Below are positions 42,935-53,491 of a stretch of 64,000 nt of DNA, in pieces (position 1 is the stretch's first letter; each line of letters starts with the position of its first letter). The stretch comes from Roseiarcus sp963717215 (GTDB lineage Bacteria; Pseudomonadota; Alphaproteobacteria; Rhizobiales; Beijerinckiaceae): NCBI GenBank assembly GCA_963717215.1, contig CAVQVS010000013.1, positions 248,001-312,000 on the forward strand, in the 5' to 3' direction. The notes beneath the pieces were generated by a model, which saw only the letters and a program-made list of their open reading frames with translations, did no database searches and was not told the origin of the DNA. Both the position numbers and the translations under genes were made by a program.

Positions 42935-45890
42935 TCAGGCGGCCGCCGCCCCCATCAGTTTCCGCGCCGCGGCGGCGCTCATGGGCTGGCCGAAGGCCGA
43001 CCCTTGGGCGAATTGGCAGCCAAGCTGGGCAAGCTCCACGGCGTCGGATTCCGTCTCAGCTCCCTCGGAGATGACGTCCATGCCGATCTCCTGCGCCATG
43101 GCCACGATCGAACGCAGGATCGGCGACCGTGCGCCAAAGGCATTGGGTCTGACCAGCGAGGCGTCGATCCGCATCGCGTCGAAACGGTACTCCGGCAGAT
43201 GACCGAGCGAGGTGTAGCCGGCGCCGAACCGGTCGAGCATGAGCGCCGCGCCGATTTCGCGCACCCGCTGCAGGAGGGCCGCGGCGTATTCCGGATTCTC
43301 CATCACCAGGCTCTCGGCAGCGGCAAGCTTGAGCGAGCCGCGCTGGACGTAATGACGGCCAAGCGCGGAGCGCACGTCGAGCAGGAGGTCGTGGCTGAGC
43401 ATTTGGCGTGAGAAGGCTGCGACGGTCGCGAAGATGGGCGGATTGACCTCGAGCGCCTTCTGCCACGCAGCGAGTTCCCGCGCGGTCGACTCGAGAGCGT
43501 AGGCGCCGATGTCGACGATTGCGCCGGTCGAACTCGGCGGCCTGCAGGAACTCATCGTCGCCGAGAACTCCAAGCCTCGGATGGCGCCAGCGGATGAGGG
43601 ACTGGAATCCGGCGACCGTGCGATCTTCGAGGCGCACGATGGGCCGGTAGAGAATCGAGATCTCGCCGCGCTCGAGCGCACGCCGCACGTCGTTGCCCAG
43701 CGTCTGCCGATCCGTGCGATGGAGGCGCATGTTGGGGGCGAATATCTCCACCCGGTCACCGCCGGCCTTCTTGGCGTTGGCGAGTGCGAGCTGAGCGTCA
43801 GCAAGAAGATCGCCGCCTTTGTCGTGGAGCTTCGGATTGTAGTGCGCCGCGCCGATCGACACCGACAGAGTGATTTCCCGCTCGCCAAAGCTGATCGGCG
43901 AGGCGAGCACGGCGCGCAAGGCGTCGATCCTGGCGGGCGCATCCATCGAGCCCGGTTCGGCGAGGACGATTGCGCCGAACATGTCGCCGCCCAAACGGGC
44001 TAGCGTATCGCCGGGGTGTAAATCTCGCGACAGGCGCCGCGCCACCGCCAAAAGAGCCGAGTCTCCGATCGACAGCCCATAGGAATCGTTGACCGCGCGG
44101 AATTCGTCGACATCGATCACCATCACCGTCGGCGCACCGGCGCCAGGCTTCTGCGCCAGGAGAATGGCCGCGCTCAGGCGATCGGTGAAAAGCTCGCGGT
44201 TGGGAAGGCCGGTCAGATTGTCGTGAATCGCATCATGGAGCATGCGCTCTTCGGCCGACTTGAGTTCGGTCACGTCCGAGAGCGAGCCGATCACCCGCAC
44301 CACCTCGCCGTCGGCGCTTATGACCGGCCGGGCTTTGAGAACGTACCAGAAATAATGTCCGTCCGATCCGCGGAGGCGGAGATCGTGATTGATCCGGCCC
44401 GAGCGCTGATGCAGGAGCCCGTCCAGCGCGAGCGTGTAACGGTCGCGATCGAGAGGATGCAGCACGTCGAGCCAGCCAGCCGCCGGCCCCTCGAGCGCGC
44501 CACGCTTGAGGCCGAGCTGGCTCTCGATCGCCTCGCTGCCGTTCACTTCGTCGGTCAAGACGTTCCAATCGAAAATCGCTTCCCCCGAGCCAGTCATGGC
44601 GAGCGATCGTCGCTCGGCGTTGGGGCCGCTGTCCATTGCGCCGGTGGAGCCGGAAAAGGCGAATTGCATCACGGTAAAGCCGATCAACATGACGATCAGC
44701 ACCAGGCCGCCGACGAGTTCCGGCGCCGCGAGGTCATTAGTCAGATAACCGAGCGCTGCCGCGCCCGCGGCCACCACCCAGACCGCGAGCAAATACCAGG
44801 TCGGGATCAGCATCACGGCGCGGTCGGATCCGCGCGCCGCGAGGCTCAGGATGAGCAGGAATCCAATGCCTGCGACGGTGGCGATGGAGATCCTCGCCAC
44901 GCCCGCGGCGACCGCCGGATTGTATACCGAGAGCCCGACCACGGCCCCCATCAGCACGAGCCAGGCAAACGCAAAATGGGTGTAGCGCACATGCCATCTG
45001 CGCAGATTGAGGTAGGCGAACAGGAAGATGATCAGTGTCGCCCCAATCGTCGCCTCGACCCCGGCGCGCCAGATTCTCTCCGATGCATCGCCGAGGCCGA
45101 ACATCTTGCGCCAGAAGCCGAAGTCGATGCAGACGTAAGCGAAGACCGCCCAGGCGAGCGCGGCCGCGGCGGGAAAAATCATCGCGCCGCGGACCACGAA
45201 GACGATGGTCAAAAAGAGCGCCAGGAGACCGGCGATCCCGATCAGAATCCCTTCGTAGAGGGTGAGGCTCGCCGACTTGTCCTTGAACGCGTCCGGCTCC
45301 CACAAATAAAGCTGCGGCAGGTTCGGCGTGCGCAGCTCCGCGACGTAGGTCACGGTGGTTCCGGGATCGAGGGTCAGGCGAAAGACGTCGGCGTCCGCGC
45401 TGTCCTCACGCTCCGGCGCCGCGCCCTGGCTTGCGGTGATGGTCGTGATCCGCGACGAGCCGAGATCCGGCCAGATGAGGCCCGAGCCGACAAAGCGAAA
45501 ATGCGGCGCCACAATCAGCCGAGTCAGCTGCTCTTCGGAATCATTGGTCAGCGCGAACACGATCCAGGCCGGCTGTGCCCCCGGTTCGAGCGCGCTGACC
45601 TCGATCCGGCGGACGATGCCGTCGGCGCCGGGCGCGGTCGACACCTGGATGCGATCGCCCTGCGCGTTGTAACGCTCGACCACCCGGGTCAGATCGATCG
45701 CGTCCGAATCCGGAGAAACCCTGACTGACTGCACGGCGAAGGCGGGCCGGCAGAATGCGGTCAGCATAGCGAGGAGGATCACGACGCCAACGAAGCCACG
45801 CCACGCGCCCGAGGCGCGCTTCGCCGGGCCGGCTACGGAACGCGTTTTTCCGGCGCGAGCCAGACGATCGATGAAGGTCTGTTCAGTCAC
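42935..45890 (-). CDS. Membrane GGDEF/EAL-domain protein with degenerate catalytic motifs; one frameshift as sequenced
   Basis: Corrected length is 984 residues. Order: signal or anchor segment, extracellular beta region, about seven membrane helices (200-400), a PAS domain (DLRLRGSDGHYFWYV), GGDEF and EAL. The GGDEF site reads LGGDMF and the EAL motif reads QSLIRW in place of EALxRW. Key acidic residues of both enzymes are therefore lost, and a receptor or scaffold role is more likely than c-di-GMP turnover. The frame shifts at 43531-43532; removing one base restores AAESTGAIVDIGAYALE. On the coding strand this is GAGTTC in place of GAGTC. It is last in the thrC operon and overlaps the GNAT gene by eight bases. 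Confidence 0.82.
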
Positions 45891-46497
45891 GATTGGTCCA
45901 CGCCAGCCGCGGACGCGCGTCGTTTAGCACCAGCCCGAACAGGACATGGTCGCGCCAAGCCCCATTGATCCTGAGGAAGCCGTGCGCGTAGCCCTCGCGC
46001 TGGAAGCCGTTGCGCTCGAGGAGCGCGATCGACGGCGCGTTCTCCGGGATGCAGGCCGCTTCGATACGGTGCAGCCGCAACTTGGCAAGCGCGAATTCGA
46101 CCGTCGCCGCGACCGCACGCGTCATGCGCCCTCTGCCCGCATATGGGGCTCCCATCCAGTAGCCAAGCGTTCCGCTCTGCGACACCCCGCGTCGGACCCC
46201 GCCGAGGGTGATACCCCCCAAAAGTTCGTCGTTCGCGCTGTCGAGAATGAGAAACGAATAGGCCTCGTCACGAGCCATGTCGTCGTCCTGGCGCTTGAGG
46301 CGCCGGCGAAATGCGGCGCGCGTCAAATCGTCGTCCGGCCAGGTTGGCTCCCAAGGCTCGAGAAAACCGCGGCTTGCAGCGCGCAACTTCGACCATGACG
46401 AATAGTCCGTCAGCGCCGCCGGTCGCAGATAGAGGCCATCGCCGCGGAGGACAGGCTCCGGCGCAACCGGTCGCGTCAAGCCGAAAAGCGCCATCAT
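45883..46497 (-). CDS. RimJ-like GNAT N-acetyltransferase
   Basis: The 204-residue protein begins with the RimJ-type GLYLRPAALTDYSSWSKLR. It contains a GNAT core GTLGYWMGAPYAGRGRMTRAV, where acetyl-CoA would bind, and ACIPENAPSIALLERNGFQREG. RimJ acetylates the N-terminus of ribosomal protein S5 in E. coli; substrate here is inferred from similarity. It overlaps the M16 peptidase by four bases and the GGDEF/EAL gene by eight, placing it in the same transcript. Confidence 0.88.
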   Translation of the reverse strand: MMALFGLTRPVAPEPVLRGDGLYLRPAALTDYSSWSKLRAASRGFLEPWEPTWPDDDLTRAAFRRRLKRQDDDMARDEAYSFLILDSANDELLGGITLGGVRRGVSQSGTLGYWMGAPYAGRGRMTRAVAATVEFALAKLRLHRIEAACIPENAPSIALLERNGFQREGYAHGFLRINGAWRDHVLFGLVLNDARPRLAWTNRD

Positions 46498-47756
46498 ACC
46501 CCTTTCAAGGCGGCAGCGATCTTCGCTTGGCCGGGGGCTTTGCCGACCGCGCCGATCATCGCCACGGCCGGGGCCGATCTAAGCATGGCGGCGCCGGTTT
46601 TGCGAACGTCTTCCACGGTCACAGCGTCGACGCGGGCGAGTATCTCGTCGAAAGTCAACGGGCGTCCATAGATCTGCATCTGGCGGGAGAGCTGGTGGAC
46701 CCGCGCTCCAGGCTGCTCAAGCGCCGTCACCAGCGAGACCTTCATCTGTGCCTTGGCGCGTCGAATTTCCGACTCTTCGAGCCCGTGCGCGGCTTCGCTA
46801 AGGCAATCAAGCGACGCCGCGACCACCTCGGTCACATCTTTGTGGGCCGAGGCGGCATAGAAGCCGAACAGGCCCGTGTCGATGAAGTCCCAGTGGAATC
46901 CATAGATCGAGTAGGCGAGGCCCCGTTTTTCGCGCACCTCCTGAAAGAGCCGCGACGACATTCCCCCGCCGGCTGCGGCGGCGAAGACTTGGGCCGCGTC
47001 GTGATCCGGCGCGCTCGAAGCGCGACCCTCGAAGCCCACCACGACATGCGTCTGCTCGAGCCGCCGCTTCACCTTGATCTCGCCCCCACGATAAGCGGCT
47101 CGCGCTTCGGCGGGCGCCGGAGTTTGGGGCAGAGTCGCCAGGCGAGACTGAACTAGATCAAGGATGTGATCGTGTTCAACCGCACCGGCCGCGGCGACGA
47201 CGGTGGCGCCGGTGCTGTAGCGGCGACCCAGATAAGGATCGATCGCCGCCCGGTCGAAGGCCTCGACGCTCTCGCGTGTGCCGAGTATTGGCCGGCCGAT
47301 CGGCTGGTCCGGAAAGGCGGTGGTGGTGAGGAGATCGAACACCAGGTCGTCCGGCGTATCTTCGACCGCGCCGATCTCCTGGACGACGACATTCTTCTCT
47401 CGTTCGAGCTCCTCCGGGGCGAAGGCGCTATCGGTCAGAAGGTCGCCAATCACGTCAAGTACGAGATCCGCGTCGCTCGCCAGAACCCGGGCGAAGTAAC
47501 TTGTCCGTTCAACGCCAGTCTCTGCGTTGAGATCCCCGCCGACGTTTTCTATCGTCTCGGCGATTTCGCGGGCGTTTCGACGGCGCGTGCCCTTGAACGC
47601 CATATGTTCGATGAAATGCGAGAGCCCGTGCTCCCCCGCACGCTCGTAGCGCGACCCCGCCTCCACGAACACGCCGATTGCTGCCGTCTTAAGATGGGGC
47701 GCCGTCTCGGTTACGACGGCGAGCCCCGAGGGAAGGCTCGTAACTTGAACGCTCAC
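46494..47756 (-). CDS. M16-family zinc metallopeptidase (processing-peptidase-like)
   Basis: The 420-residue protein carries the inverted zinc motif HFIEH (H47, E50, H51) in GLSHFIEHMAFKGT. A downstream REKNVVVQEIGAVED supplies the third ligand region. GGGMSSRLFQEVREKRGLAYSI is the C-terminal M16 signature. It resembles bacterial relatives of the mitochondrial processing peptidase beta subunit. The start is GTG, overlapping the thrC stop by four bases. Confidence 0.92.
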   Translation of the reverse strand: MSVQVTSLPSGLAVVTETAPHLKTAAIGVFVEAGSRYERAGEHGLSHFIEHMAFKGTRRRNAREIAETIENVGGDLNAETGVERTSYFARVLASDADLVLDVIGDLLTDSAFAPEELEREKNVVVQEIGAVEDTPDDLVFDLLTTTAFPDQPIGRPILGTRESVEAFDRAAIDPYLGRRYSTGATVVAAAGAVEHDHILDLVQSRLATLPQTPAPAEARAAYRGGEIKVKRRLEQTHVVVGFEGRASSAPDHDAAQVFAAAAGGGMSSRLFQEVREKRGLAYSIYGFHWDFIDTGLFGFYAASAHKDVTEVVAASLDCLSEAAHGLEESEIRRAKAQMKVSLVTALEQPGARVHQLSRQMQIYGRPLTFDEILARVDAVTVEDVRKTGAAMLRSAPAVAMIGAVGKAPGQAKIAAALKGV

Positions 47757-49156
47757 GCCGCCGCTCGCGCAGTCTGACGCAGGTAATCGGCAACTGCCCG
47801 ATAGTTGTTAGGCAGGACAGCAATCGCTTCCTTGCGCTCCATCAGATCGGAGAGGGGCTCTGGCAGCGGCGGCCGCATGCCGGTCGCGGCCTCGACGGCG
47901 TCGGGAAACTTCGCCGGATGGGCCGTTGCGAGCGCGACGACCGGCGTCGCTGGCGACGTGACAAGCGCTTTACGCGCCGCGTGAACGCCGACTGCGGTGT
48001 GCGGATCGATGATCATGCCGCCCATGCGGCAGACGTTGCCCATCTCCGCGGCGCATGCGCGCTCGTCGACGCGAAAAGCATCGAAATCGCCGCGTATGCG
48101 GGCGAGCGCGTCCGCCGGAATCGTGAACGAGCCCTCCTTGGCCAGCGCGTTCATCTGCGCCACCACTCGGCTGGACTCCCGGTCGGAAGCCTCGAACAGG
48201 AGGCGCTCGAAGTTTGAGGACACCTGGATGTCCATCGACGGCGACTGCGTGGCCTTAACCTCCCTCGGAGCGTAGCGCCCTGTGGCGAGCGTGCGCACGA
48301 GAATGTCGTTTTCGTTGGTCGCGATGATCAAGCGCTCGATCGGCAATCCCATCCGCTTCGCGTAATAGCCGGCCAGTACGTCGCCGAAATTGCCGGTCGG
48401 GACCGCGAAGGAAATGGGCCGCTCGGGCGCGCCAAGCGCAGCGGCGGCGACGAAATAATAGACGATCTGGATGAGGATTCGCGCCCAATTGATCGAATTC
48501 ACGCCCGTGAGATGCATCTCGTCGCGGAACGCGAGATCGCCAAACAGTTCCTTGACGATGCGCTGACAATCGTCGAACGAGCCTTGAATTGCGAGCGCGT
48601 GGACGTTGGGCCGATTGGCCGTCGTCATCTGCCGGCGCTGGACATCCGACACTCGGCCCTGTGGGTAGAGGATGAACACTTCGACCTGGGACTGTTCCGC
48701 AAAAGCCTCAATCGCCGCAGCGCCGGTATCCCCCGAGGTCGCGCCGATGATCGTCGCCCGAGCATTCCGGCGGCGCAAAACGCGATTCATCGCCTGTCCC
48801 AACCACTGCATGGCGAAATCCTTGAAAGCCAGCGTGGGTCCGTGGAAAAGTTCGAGCGAGAACAGGTTGTCATCGACCTGCGTGAGCGGCGCAGTGGCGG
48901 GGTGACGGAAGCCGGCATAAGCGGCTGCGGTCAGCGCGTTCATTTCTGCGTGATCGAAATCCTTGTCAACGAAGGGCGCTATGAGCCTCGCCGCCGCCTC
49001 AGGATACGGAACGCCTCTCAACGCGCGGATCGCGTCCGGCGGCACATGGGGAATGGTGAGCGGCACATAGAGGCCGCCGTCGCGTGCAAGACCGGCGAGA
49101 AGGGCATCCGCGAAGCCCAGCGTCTGCGCCGCGCCGCGCGTAGAAACATAGTCCAC
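47753..49156 (-). CDS. thrC: Threonine synthase
   Basis: It converts O-phosphohomoserine to threonine with PLP. The 467-residue length is that of the bacterial long form. The PLP lysine is K112 in FHGPTLAFKDFAMQW; GATSGDTGAAAIEAF and the phosphate-binding AVPTGNFGDVLAGYYA are present. The N-terminal MDYVSTRG is the usual start. It is first of four overlapping genes (thrC-M16-GNAT-GGDEF/EAL). Confidence 0.95.
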   Translation of the reverse strand: MDYVSTRGAAQTLGFADALLAGLARDGGLYVPLTIPHVPPDAIRALRGVPYPEAAARLIAPFVDKDFDHAEMNALTAAAYAGFRHPATAPLTQVDDNLFSLELFHGPTLAFKDFAMQWLGQAMNRVLRRRNARATIIGATSGDTGAAAIEAFAEQSQVEVFILYPQGRVSDVQRRQMTTANRPNVHALAIQGSFDDCQRIVKELFGDLAFRDEMHLTGVNSINWARILIQIVYYFVAAAALGAPERPISFAVPTGNFGDVLAGYYAKRMGLPIERLIIATNENDILVRTLATGRYAPREVKATQSPSMDIQVSSNFERLLFEASDRESSRVVAQMNALAKEGSFTIPADALARIRGDFDAFRVDERACAAEMGNVCRMGGMIIDPHTAVGVHAARKALVTSPATPVVALATAHPAKFPDAVEAATGMRPPLPEPLSDLMERKEAIAVLPNNYRAVADYLRQTARAAA

Positions 49157-49413
49157 GATAATGGGATCCTTGGCCGATTTGGTCGCCGTCTAGCGCAAAA
49201 CACGCCAGAGGGGAACGGACGGTCGACTTTGTCGCACGAATGGAGCCAAAACAAGACGCTTCGGATCGGGGATTTGCGCTCAGTGAATAGCCGCCGATCA
49301 CATTGACACTTGAAAACGCCTTGGAACCTTCCATAACTTGACACATTTACGGCAGGGAAGCCTGCGGGCTTGGGACAGCCTCGCTGGCACAACCAGGATG
49401 GCGAGTGGGAGTG

Positions 49414-50667
49414 ATGAACGCGGTTTTCAAAGCCTATTTGCGTAAACTCATTCGCAAAGGTCAGCTCGAAGTCGAAACAGCCGACGGAACCGTTGAGACC
49501 TTCGGCGACAGCACAGGCCCGGTCCTTGGGGTCAAGCTTCTTGATCGTGCGGCTGAGTGGAAGCTGATGCTCAATCCCGCGTTGAGTCTGGGTGAGCTTT
49601 ATGTGGACGGCCGCATCATTGTCACCAAGGGGGACCTTTACGGCCTGCTGGAACTGGGCGCGCGCGACCTGGCCGAACTGGAAGGTTCGTTCTGGGCCAA
49701 GGCGTTGAATAAGGCCCGGATTGCGTTTCGCGACCTGCATCAGCGCAACGACCGGCGGAGCGCAAAACGCAACATCGCCCAGCATTATGACCTGAATGAA
49801 CGCCTCTACGGCCTCTTCCTCGATTCGGACCGTCAGTATTCCTGCGCTTATTTCGAATACCCCGGCCAATCGCTTGAGGACGCCCAAACCGCGAAGAAGC
49901 GTCATATCGCCGCCAAGCTCTTGCCGGAGGACGGCGCAACTGCGCTCGACATTGGTTGCGGGTTTGGAGGTCTCGGGCTCTATCTCGCCGGTGTCGCTGG
50001 CGCACGCGTAACCGGAGTTACGCTATCCGAGGAGCAGTTCGGCGTCGCGACCAGTCGTGCCCGCTCGATGGGTCTCGCCGACCGGGTCGACTTCCGGTTG
50101 CAGGACTATCGCGATGTCGGCGAAACCTTCGATCGCATCGTCTCGGTCGGGATGTTCGAGCACGTTGGCGCCAGCCGGTACGACGAATTCTTCACCAAAG
50201 TCCGCACTCTGCTCAAGGACGATGGGGTGATGCTGCTCCATTCCATCGGCCGCAACTCGGTTCCGGGTGTGACCAACCCCTGGATCCGCAAATATATCTT
50301 CCCCGGCGGCTACATTCCGAGCCTATCCGAAGTGCTGCCGGCGATCGAGCGGGCGGGTCTTTACGTGACGGACGTTGAAATCTTGCGGCTGCACTATGCC
50401 GAGACCCTGCGCGTCTGGCGCGAGCGGTTTATGGCGCATCGAGATGAAGCCGCAAAGCTTTACGACGAGCGCTTCTGCCGCATGTGGGAATTCTATCTCG
50501 CCGGCTCGGAAACTTCTTTCCGCGTCGACGGCCACATGGTTATGCAGCTTCAACTCGCCAAGCGCCAGGAGCCGGTTCCTCTCACCCGGGATTACATTCT
50601 GGAGCGGGAAGCCGAGCTTCGCCGCCGGGAGGCGGCGCAGTCGGTGATACGCCACGCGGCGGAGTAG
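49414..50667 (+). CDS. Cyclopropane-fatty-acyl-phospholipid synthase
   Basis: The 417-residue enzyme adds a methylene bridge or methyl group to unsaturated acyl chains using SAM. It has NIAQHYDLNERLYGLFLD and DRQYSCAYFEYP, the SAM motif DIGCGFGGLGLYLA, DRIVSVGMFEHVGA and the C-terminal YIFPGGYIPSLSEV. It is the most conventional of three CFA-type genes in the window and is monocistronic, apart from the RpoE locus. ATG 49414 follows GGGAG and is preferred to a GTG three codons upstream. Confidence 0.9.
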   Translation: MNAVFKAYLRKLIRKGQLEVETADGTVETFGDSTGPVLGVKLLDRAAEWKLMLNPALSLGELYVDGRIIVTKGDLYGLLELGARDLAELEGSFWAKALNKARIAFRDLHQRNDRRSAKRNIAQHYDLNERLYGLFLDSDRQYSCAYFEYPGQSLEDAQTAKKRHIAAKLLPEDGATALDIGCGFGGLGLYLAGVAGARVTGVTLSEEQFGVATSRARSMGLADRVDFRLQDYRDVGETFDRIVSVGMFEHVGASRYDEFFTKVRTLLKDDGVMLLHSIGRNSVPGVTNPWIRKYIFPGGYIPSLSEVLPAIERAGLYVTDVEILRLHYAETLRVWRERFMAHRDEAAKLYDERFCRMWEFYLAGSETSFRVDGHMVMQLQLAKRQEPVPLTRDYILEREAELRRREAAQSVIRHAAE

Positions 50668-50669
50668 AA

Positions 50670-50954
50670 CTAGGCCGCCTCAGCAAACCGGACCGCGAGG
50701 CCGGTCGCCGCCACCCTCTCGAGCCGGAGTCCGTCGATTTCGCAGCCTTTACAGCCCTCGACGTCGAACTTGACCTCGACGACGCCGTCGGCGCCGTAAT
50801 CCTCGGCTTCGCGCGTCAAGGCGTCGATGGCCGCCTGACGGTCCGCTTCCGCGCCTGCGCCGCCGGCTGCACGCCACGGCCCCGTCGCCCGAATTCGCCC
50901 GATCGCAATCGTACGCCGGCCGTCATCGAGGGCGGCCGCAAAACTCACGCGCAT
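50670..50954 (-). CDS. Small YbjQ-like protein of unknown function
   Basis: The 94-residue product has AAIDALTREAEDYGADGVVEVKFDVE, which resembles the fold of YbjQ/UPF0145 heavy-metal-binding-like proteins. CKGCEID provides a possible metal site. The match is partial. It is convergent with the CFA synthase (two bases apart), and I see no operon partner. Confidence 0.6.
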   Translation of the reverse strand: MRVSFAAALDDGRRTIAIGRIRATGPWRAAGGAGAEADRQAAIDALTREAEDYGADGVVEVKFDVEGCKGCEIDGLRLERVAATGLAVRFAEAA

Positions 50955-51118
50955 GAGATCAGTCCATATCCTGAAGCGCGAACTCCATACCGCGCTCGGC
51001 CTTTCCGCCTCGTTAACAAGCCATTACGATGGGAAATTGGCCATTTGTGTGACGTGAAAGTCCGTTGTGCGGCGCTTCTGCGCCGCACAACGTATTTAGG
51101 TGTCCGGGTTGGGCTTTG

Positions 51119-53263
51119 CTACTCGGCCGGCTCTGCCGGCTCCGGAGCGGGCGTCTTTTCGAGGTCGGCGCCCGTCTGCTGGTCGACCACGCGCATCGAC
51201 AGCTTGACCTTGCCGCGATCGTCGTGACCCATGACCTTGACCTTGACCCGGTCGCCTTCCTTGACGACGTCGGTCGTCTTGTTGACCCGCGCCTTGGCGA
51301 GCTGCGAAATGTGGACAAGGCCATCCTTCGAACCGAAGAAATTGACAAAGGCTCCGAATTCGACCGTCTTGACCACGGTGCCGTCGTAGATCTGGCCGAC
51401 CTCCGGGTCCGAGGCGATCGACTTGATCCAGTTGACCGCCGCCTTGATCTTCGCCCCGTCGCTGGACGCGATCTTGACCGTGCCGTCGTCCTCGATGTTG
51501 ATCTTCGCGCCGGTCTTCTCAACGATCTCGCGGATCACCTTGCCGCCCGTGCCGATGACCTCCCGGATCTTGTCGGTCGGGATTTTCATGGTCTCGATGC
51601 GCGGCGCGAACTCGCCAAGCTCGGCCCTCGCTCCGGTGAGCGCCTTGCTCATTTCGTTCAGGATGTGGAGGCGCCCGTCGCGCGCCTGAGCCAGCGCCTG
51701 GCGCATGATCTCCTCGGTGATGCCGGCGATCTTGATGTCCATTTGCAGCGAAGTAACCCCTTCGCTCGTGCCCGCAACCTTGAAGTCCATGTCGCCGAGA
51801 TGGTCCTCGTCGCCGAGAATGTCGCTCAAGACCGCAAAGCGCTCGCCCTCGAGGATGAGGCCCATCGCGATGCCCGCGGTCGGACGCTTGAGCGGCACGC
51901 CCGCATCCATCAGCGCCAGCGACGATCCGCACACCGTCGCCATGGACGATGAGCCGTTCGACTCGGTGATCTCCGAGACGACGCGGATGGTGTAGGGGAA
52001 TTCAGCTGGGGTCGGCAGCATCGGGCGAATGGCGCGCCAGGCGAGCTTGCCGTGGCCGATTTCGCGCCGACCGGGCGCGCCCATGCGGCCCGTCTCGCCG
52101 ACCGAATAGGGAGGGAAGTTGTAGTGGAGCAGGAAGCGCTCCTTATAGGTCCCGTCGAGCGAATCGACGTATTGTTCGTCCTCGCCCGTGCCAAGCGTGG
52201 CGACGACCATCGCCTGCGTTTCTCCACGGGTGAACAAAGCCGAGCCATGGGTTCGGGGCAGCACCCCGACTTCGGCCAGGATTGGGCGCACGGTGGTCAG
52301 ATCCCGCCCGTCGATGCGGCGCTTGTGGTCGAGAATGTTCCAGCGCACCACCTTGGCCTGAGCGTCGTGGAAGGCCTTCGCGACATCCGCCAAAGGAAAC
52401 TTGGGCTCGCCGCCCGCGGGCGCGAGCTCGCCGAATACCTTCGCCTTGGCGGCGTCGATGGCGGCGTAACGCTCCTGCTTCTGGGTGAGCGAATAGGCGG
52501 CGCGCAGATCGGCCTCGCCCGCATCCATCACCGCTTTCTCGACCGCGGCGTGATCGTTCGCCTTGAGATCGCGGGGTTCCTTGGCAGCCTTCTCGGCAAG
52601 GCGAATGATCGCCTGAAGGACCGGCTGGAACGCGGCGTGGCCGGCCATAACCGCCTTCAGCATCGTGTCTTCGCTGAGTTCCTGGGCCTCCGACTCGACC
52701 ATCAGGACCGCGTCCGCTGTGCCGGCGACGACCAGATCGAGGGTCGAATCTTTCATCTCCTCGACGGTCGGGTTGACCTTGATCTCGCCCTTGATGAGGC
52801 CGACGCGCGCGCCGCCGATCGGGCCCATGAACGGCACGCCGGAAAGGGTCAGCGCGGCTGAAGCGGCGACCATCGCCAGAATGTCCGAATCGTTCTCGAG
52901 GTCATAGGAGAAGACTGTCGCGATCACTTGCGTGTCGCAGCGGAAGTCCTCCGGAAACAAGGGTCGGACCGGCCGGTCGATCAGGCGAGAAGTCAGCGTT
53001 TCGCGATCGGACATGCGCCCTTCGCGCTTGAGATAGCCGCCGGGGATCCGTCCCGCCGCGAAGGCTTTTTCCTGGTAGTGGACCGTGAGCGGAAAGAAAT
53101 CCTGGCCGGGCTTCGGCTCCTTGGCGGCGACGACGGTCGCCAGCACCGTGGTCTCGCCCCAGGTGGCGAGCACCGCCCCGTCCGCCTGACGGGCCACACG
53201 GCCGGTTTCGAGCGTAAGCTTGCGCCCGCACCAGTTGAGTTCTTCACGTTGTACGTCAAACAT
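51119..53263 (-). CDS. pnp: Polyribonucleotide nucleotidyltransferase (PNPase)
   Basis: PNPase degrades RNA 3' to 5' by phosphorolysis and is part of the degradosome. The 714-residue protein has two RNase PH cores (GETTVLATVVAAKEPK; DFKVAGTSEGVTSLQMDIKI). The KH domain has the GxxG motif VIGTGGKVIREI, and the S1 domain reads GQIYDGTVVKTVEFGAFVNF. The C-terminus is short. It lies 228 bases after rpsO on the same strand, the usual rpsO-pnp order. Confidence 0.97.
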   Translation of the reverse strand: MFDVQREELNWCGRKLTLETGRVARQADGAVLATWGETTVLATVVAAKEPKPGQDFFPLTVHYQEKAFAAGRIPGGYLKREGRMSDRETLTSRLIDRPVRPLFPEDFRCDTQVIATVFSYDLENDSDILAMVAASAALTLSGVPFMGPIGGARVGLIKGEIKVNPTVEEMKDSTLDLVVAGTADAVLMVESEAQELSEDTMLKAVMAGHAAFQPVLQAIIRLAEKAAKEPRDLKANDHAAVEKAVMDAGEADLRAAYSLTQKQERYAAIDAAKAKVFGELAPAGGEPKFPLADVAKAFHDAQAKVVRWNILDHKRRIDGRDLTTVRPILAEVGVLPRTHGSALFTRGETQAMVVATLGTGEDEQYVDSLDGTYKERFLLHYNFPPYSVGETGRMGAPGRREIGHGKLAWRAIRPMLPTPAEFPYTIRVVSEITESNGSSSMATVCGSSLALMDAGVPLKRPTAGIAMGLILEGERFAVLSDILGDEDHLGDMDFKVAGTSEGVTSLQMDIKIAGITEEIMRQALAQARDGRLHILNEMSKALTGARAELGEFAPRIETMKIPTDKIREVIGTGGKVIREIVEKTGAKINIEDDGTVKIASSDGAKIKAAVNWIKSIASDPEVGQIYDGTVVKTVEFGAFVNFFGSKDGLVHISQLAKARVNKTTDVVKEGDRVKVKVMGHDDRGKVKLSMRVVDQQTGADLEKTPAPEPAEPAE

Positions 53264-53491
53264 CTTTCTTCATCCTGCGTGAGTTGAGGATGCGAAAGCC
53301 TGCGGCCCATGCCGCTCGTCGATCGAGCTCGTCATCGGCAAGACGGCGAGCGGCTGGGCGAACGCCAGCCGCTTGCGATCCTGCCATGACGCGAGGCTCT
53401 CGCATTGGGTAGAGGGCTTCGACGGCGCCGTCGCCCGGTCTTATGAACGGGACGCCTGAAATCAGGCGCTCCGTTTGCGTCGGGCTCGGCC

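Noticed and set aside
44223..45728. 501-codon open frame on the plus strand
   Set aside because: It mirrors the GGDEF/EAL gene and reads as charged, histidine-rich noise.
53454..53467. Stem GCCTGA/TCAGGC between rpsO and pnp
   Set aside because: The loop is only two bases and there is no T tract, so I do not call it a terminator or attenuator.
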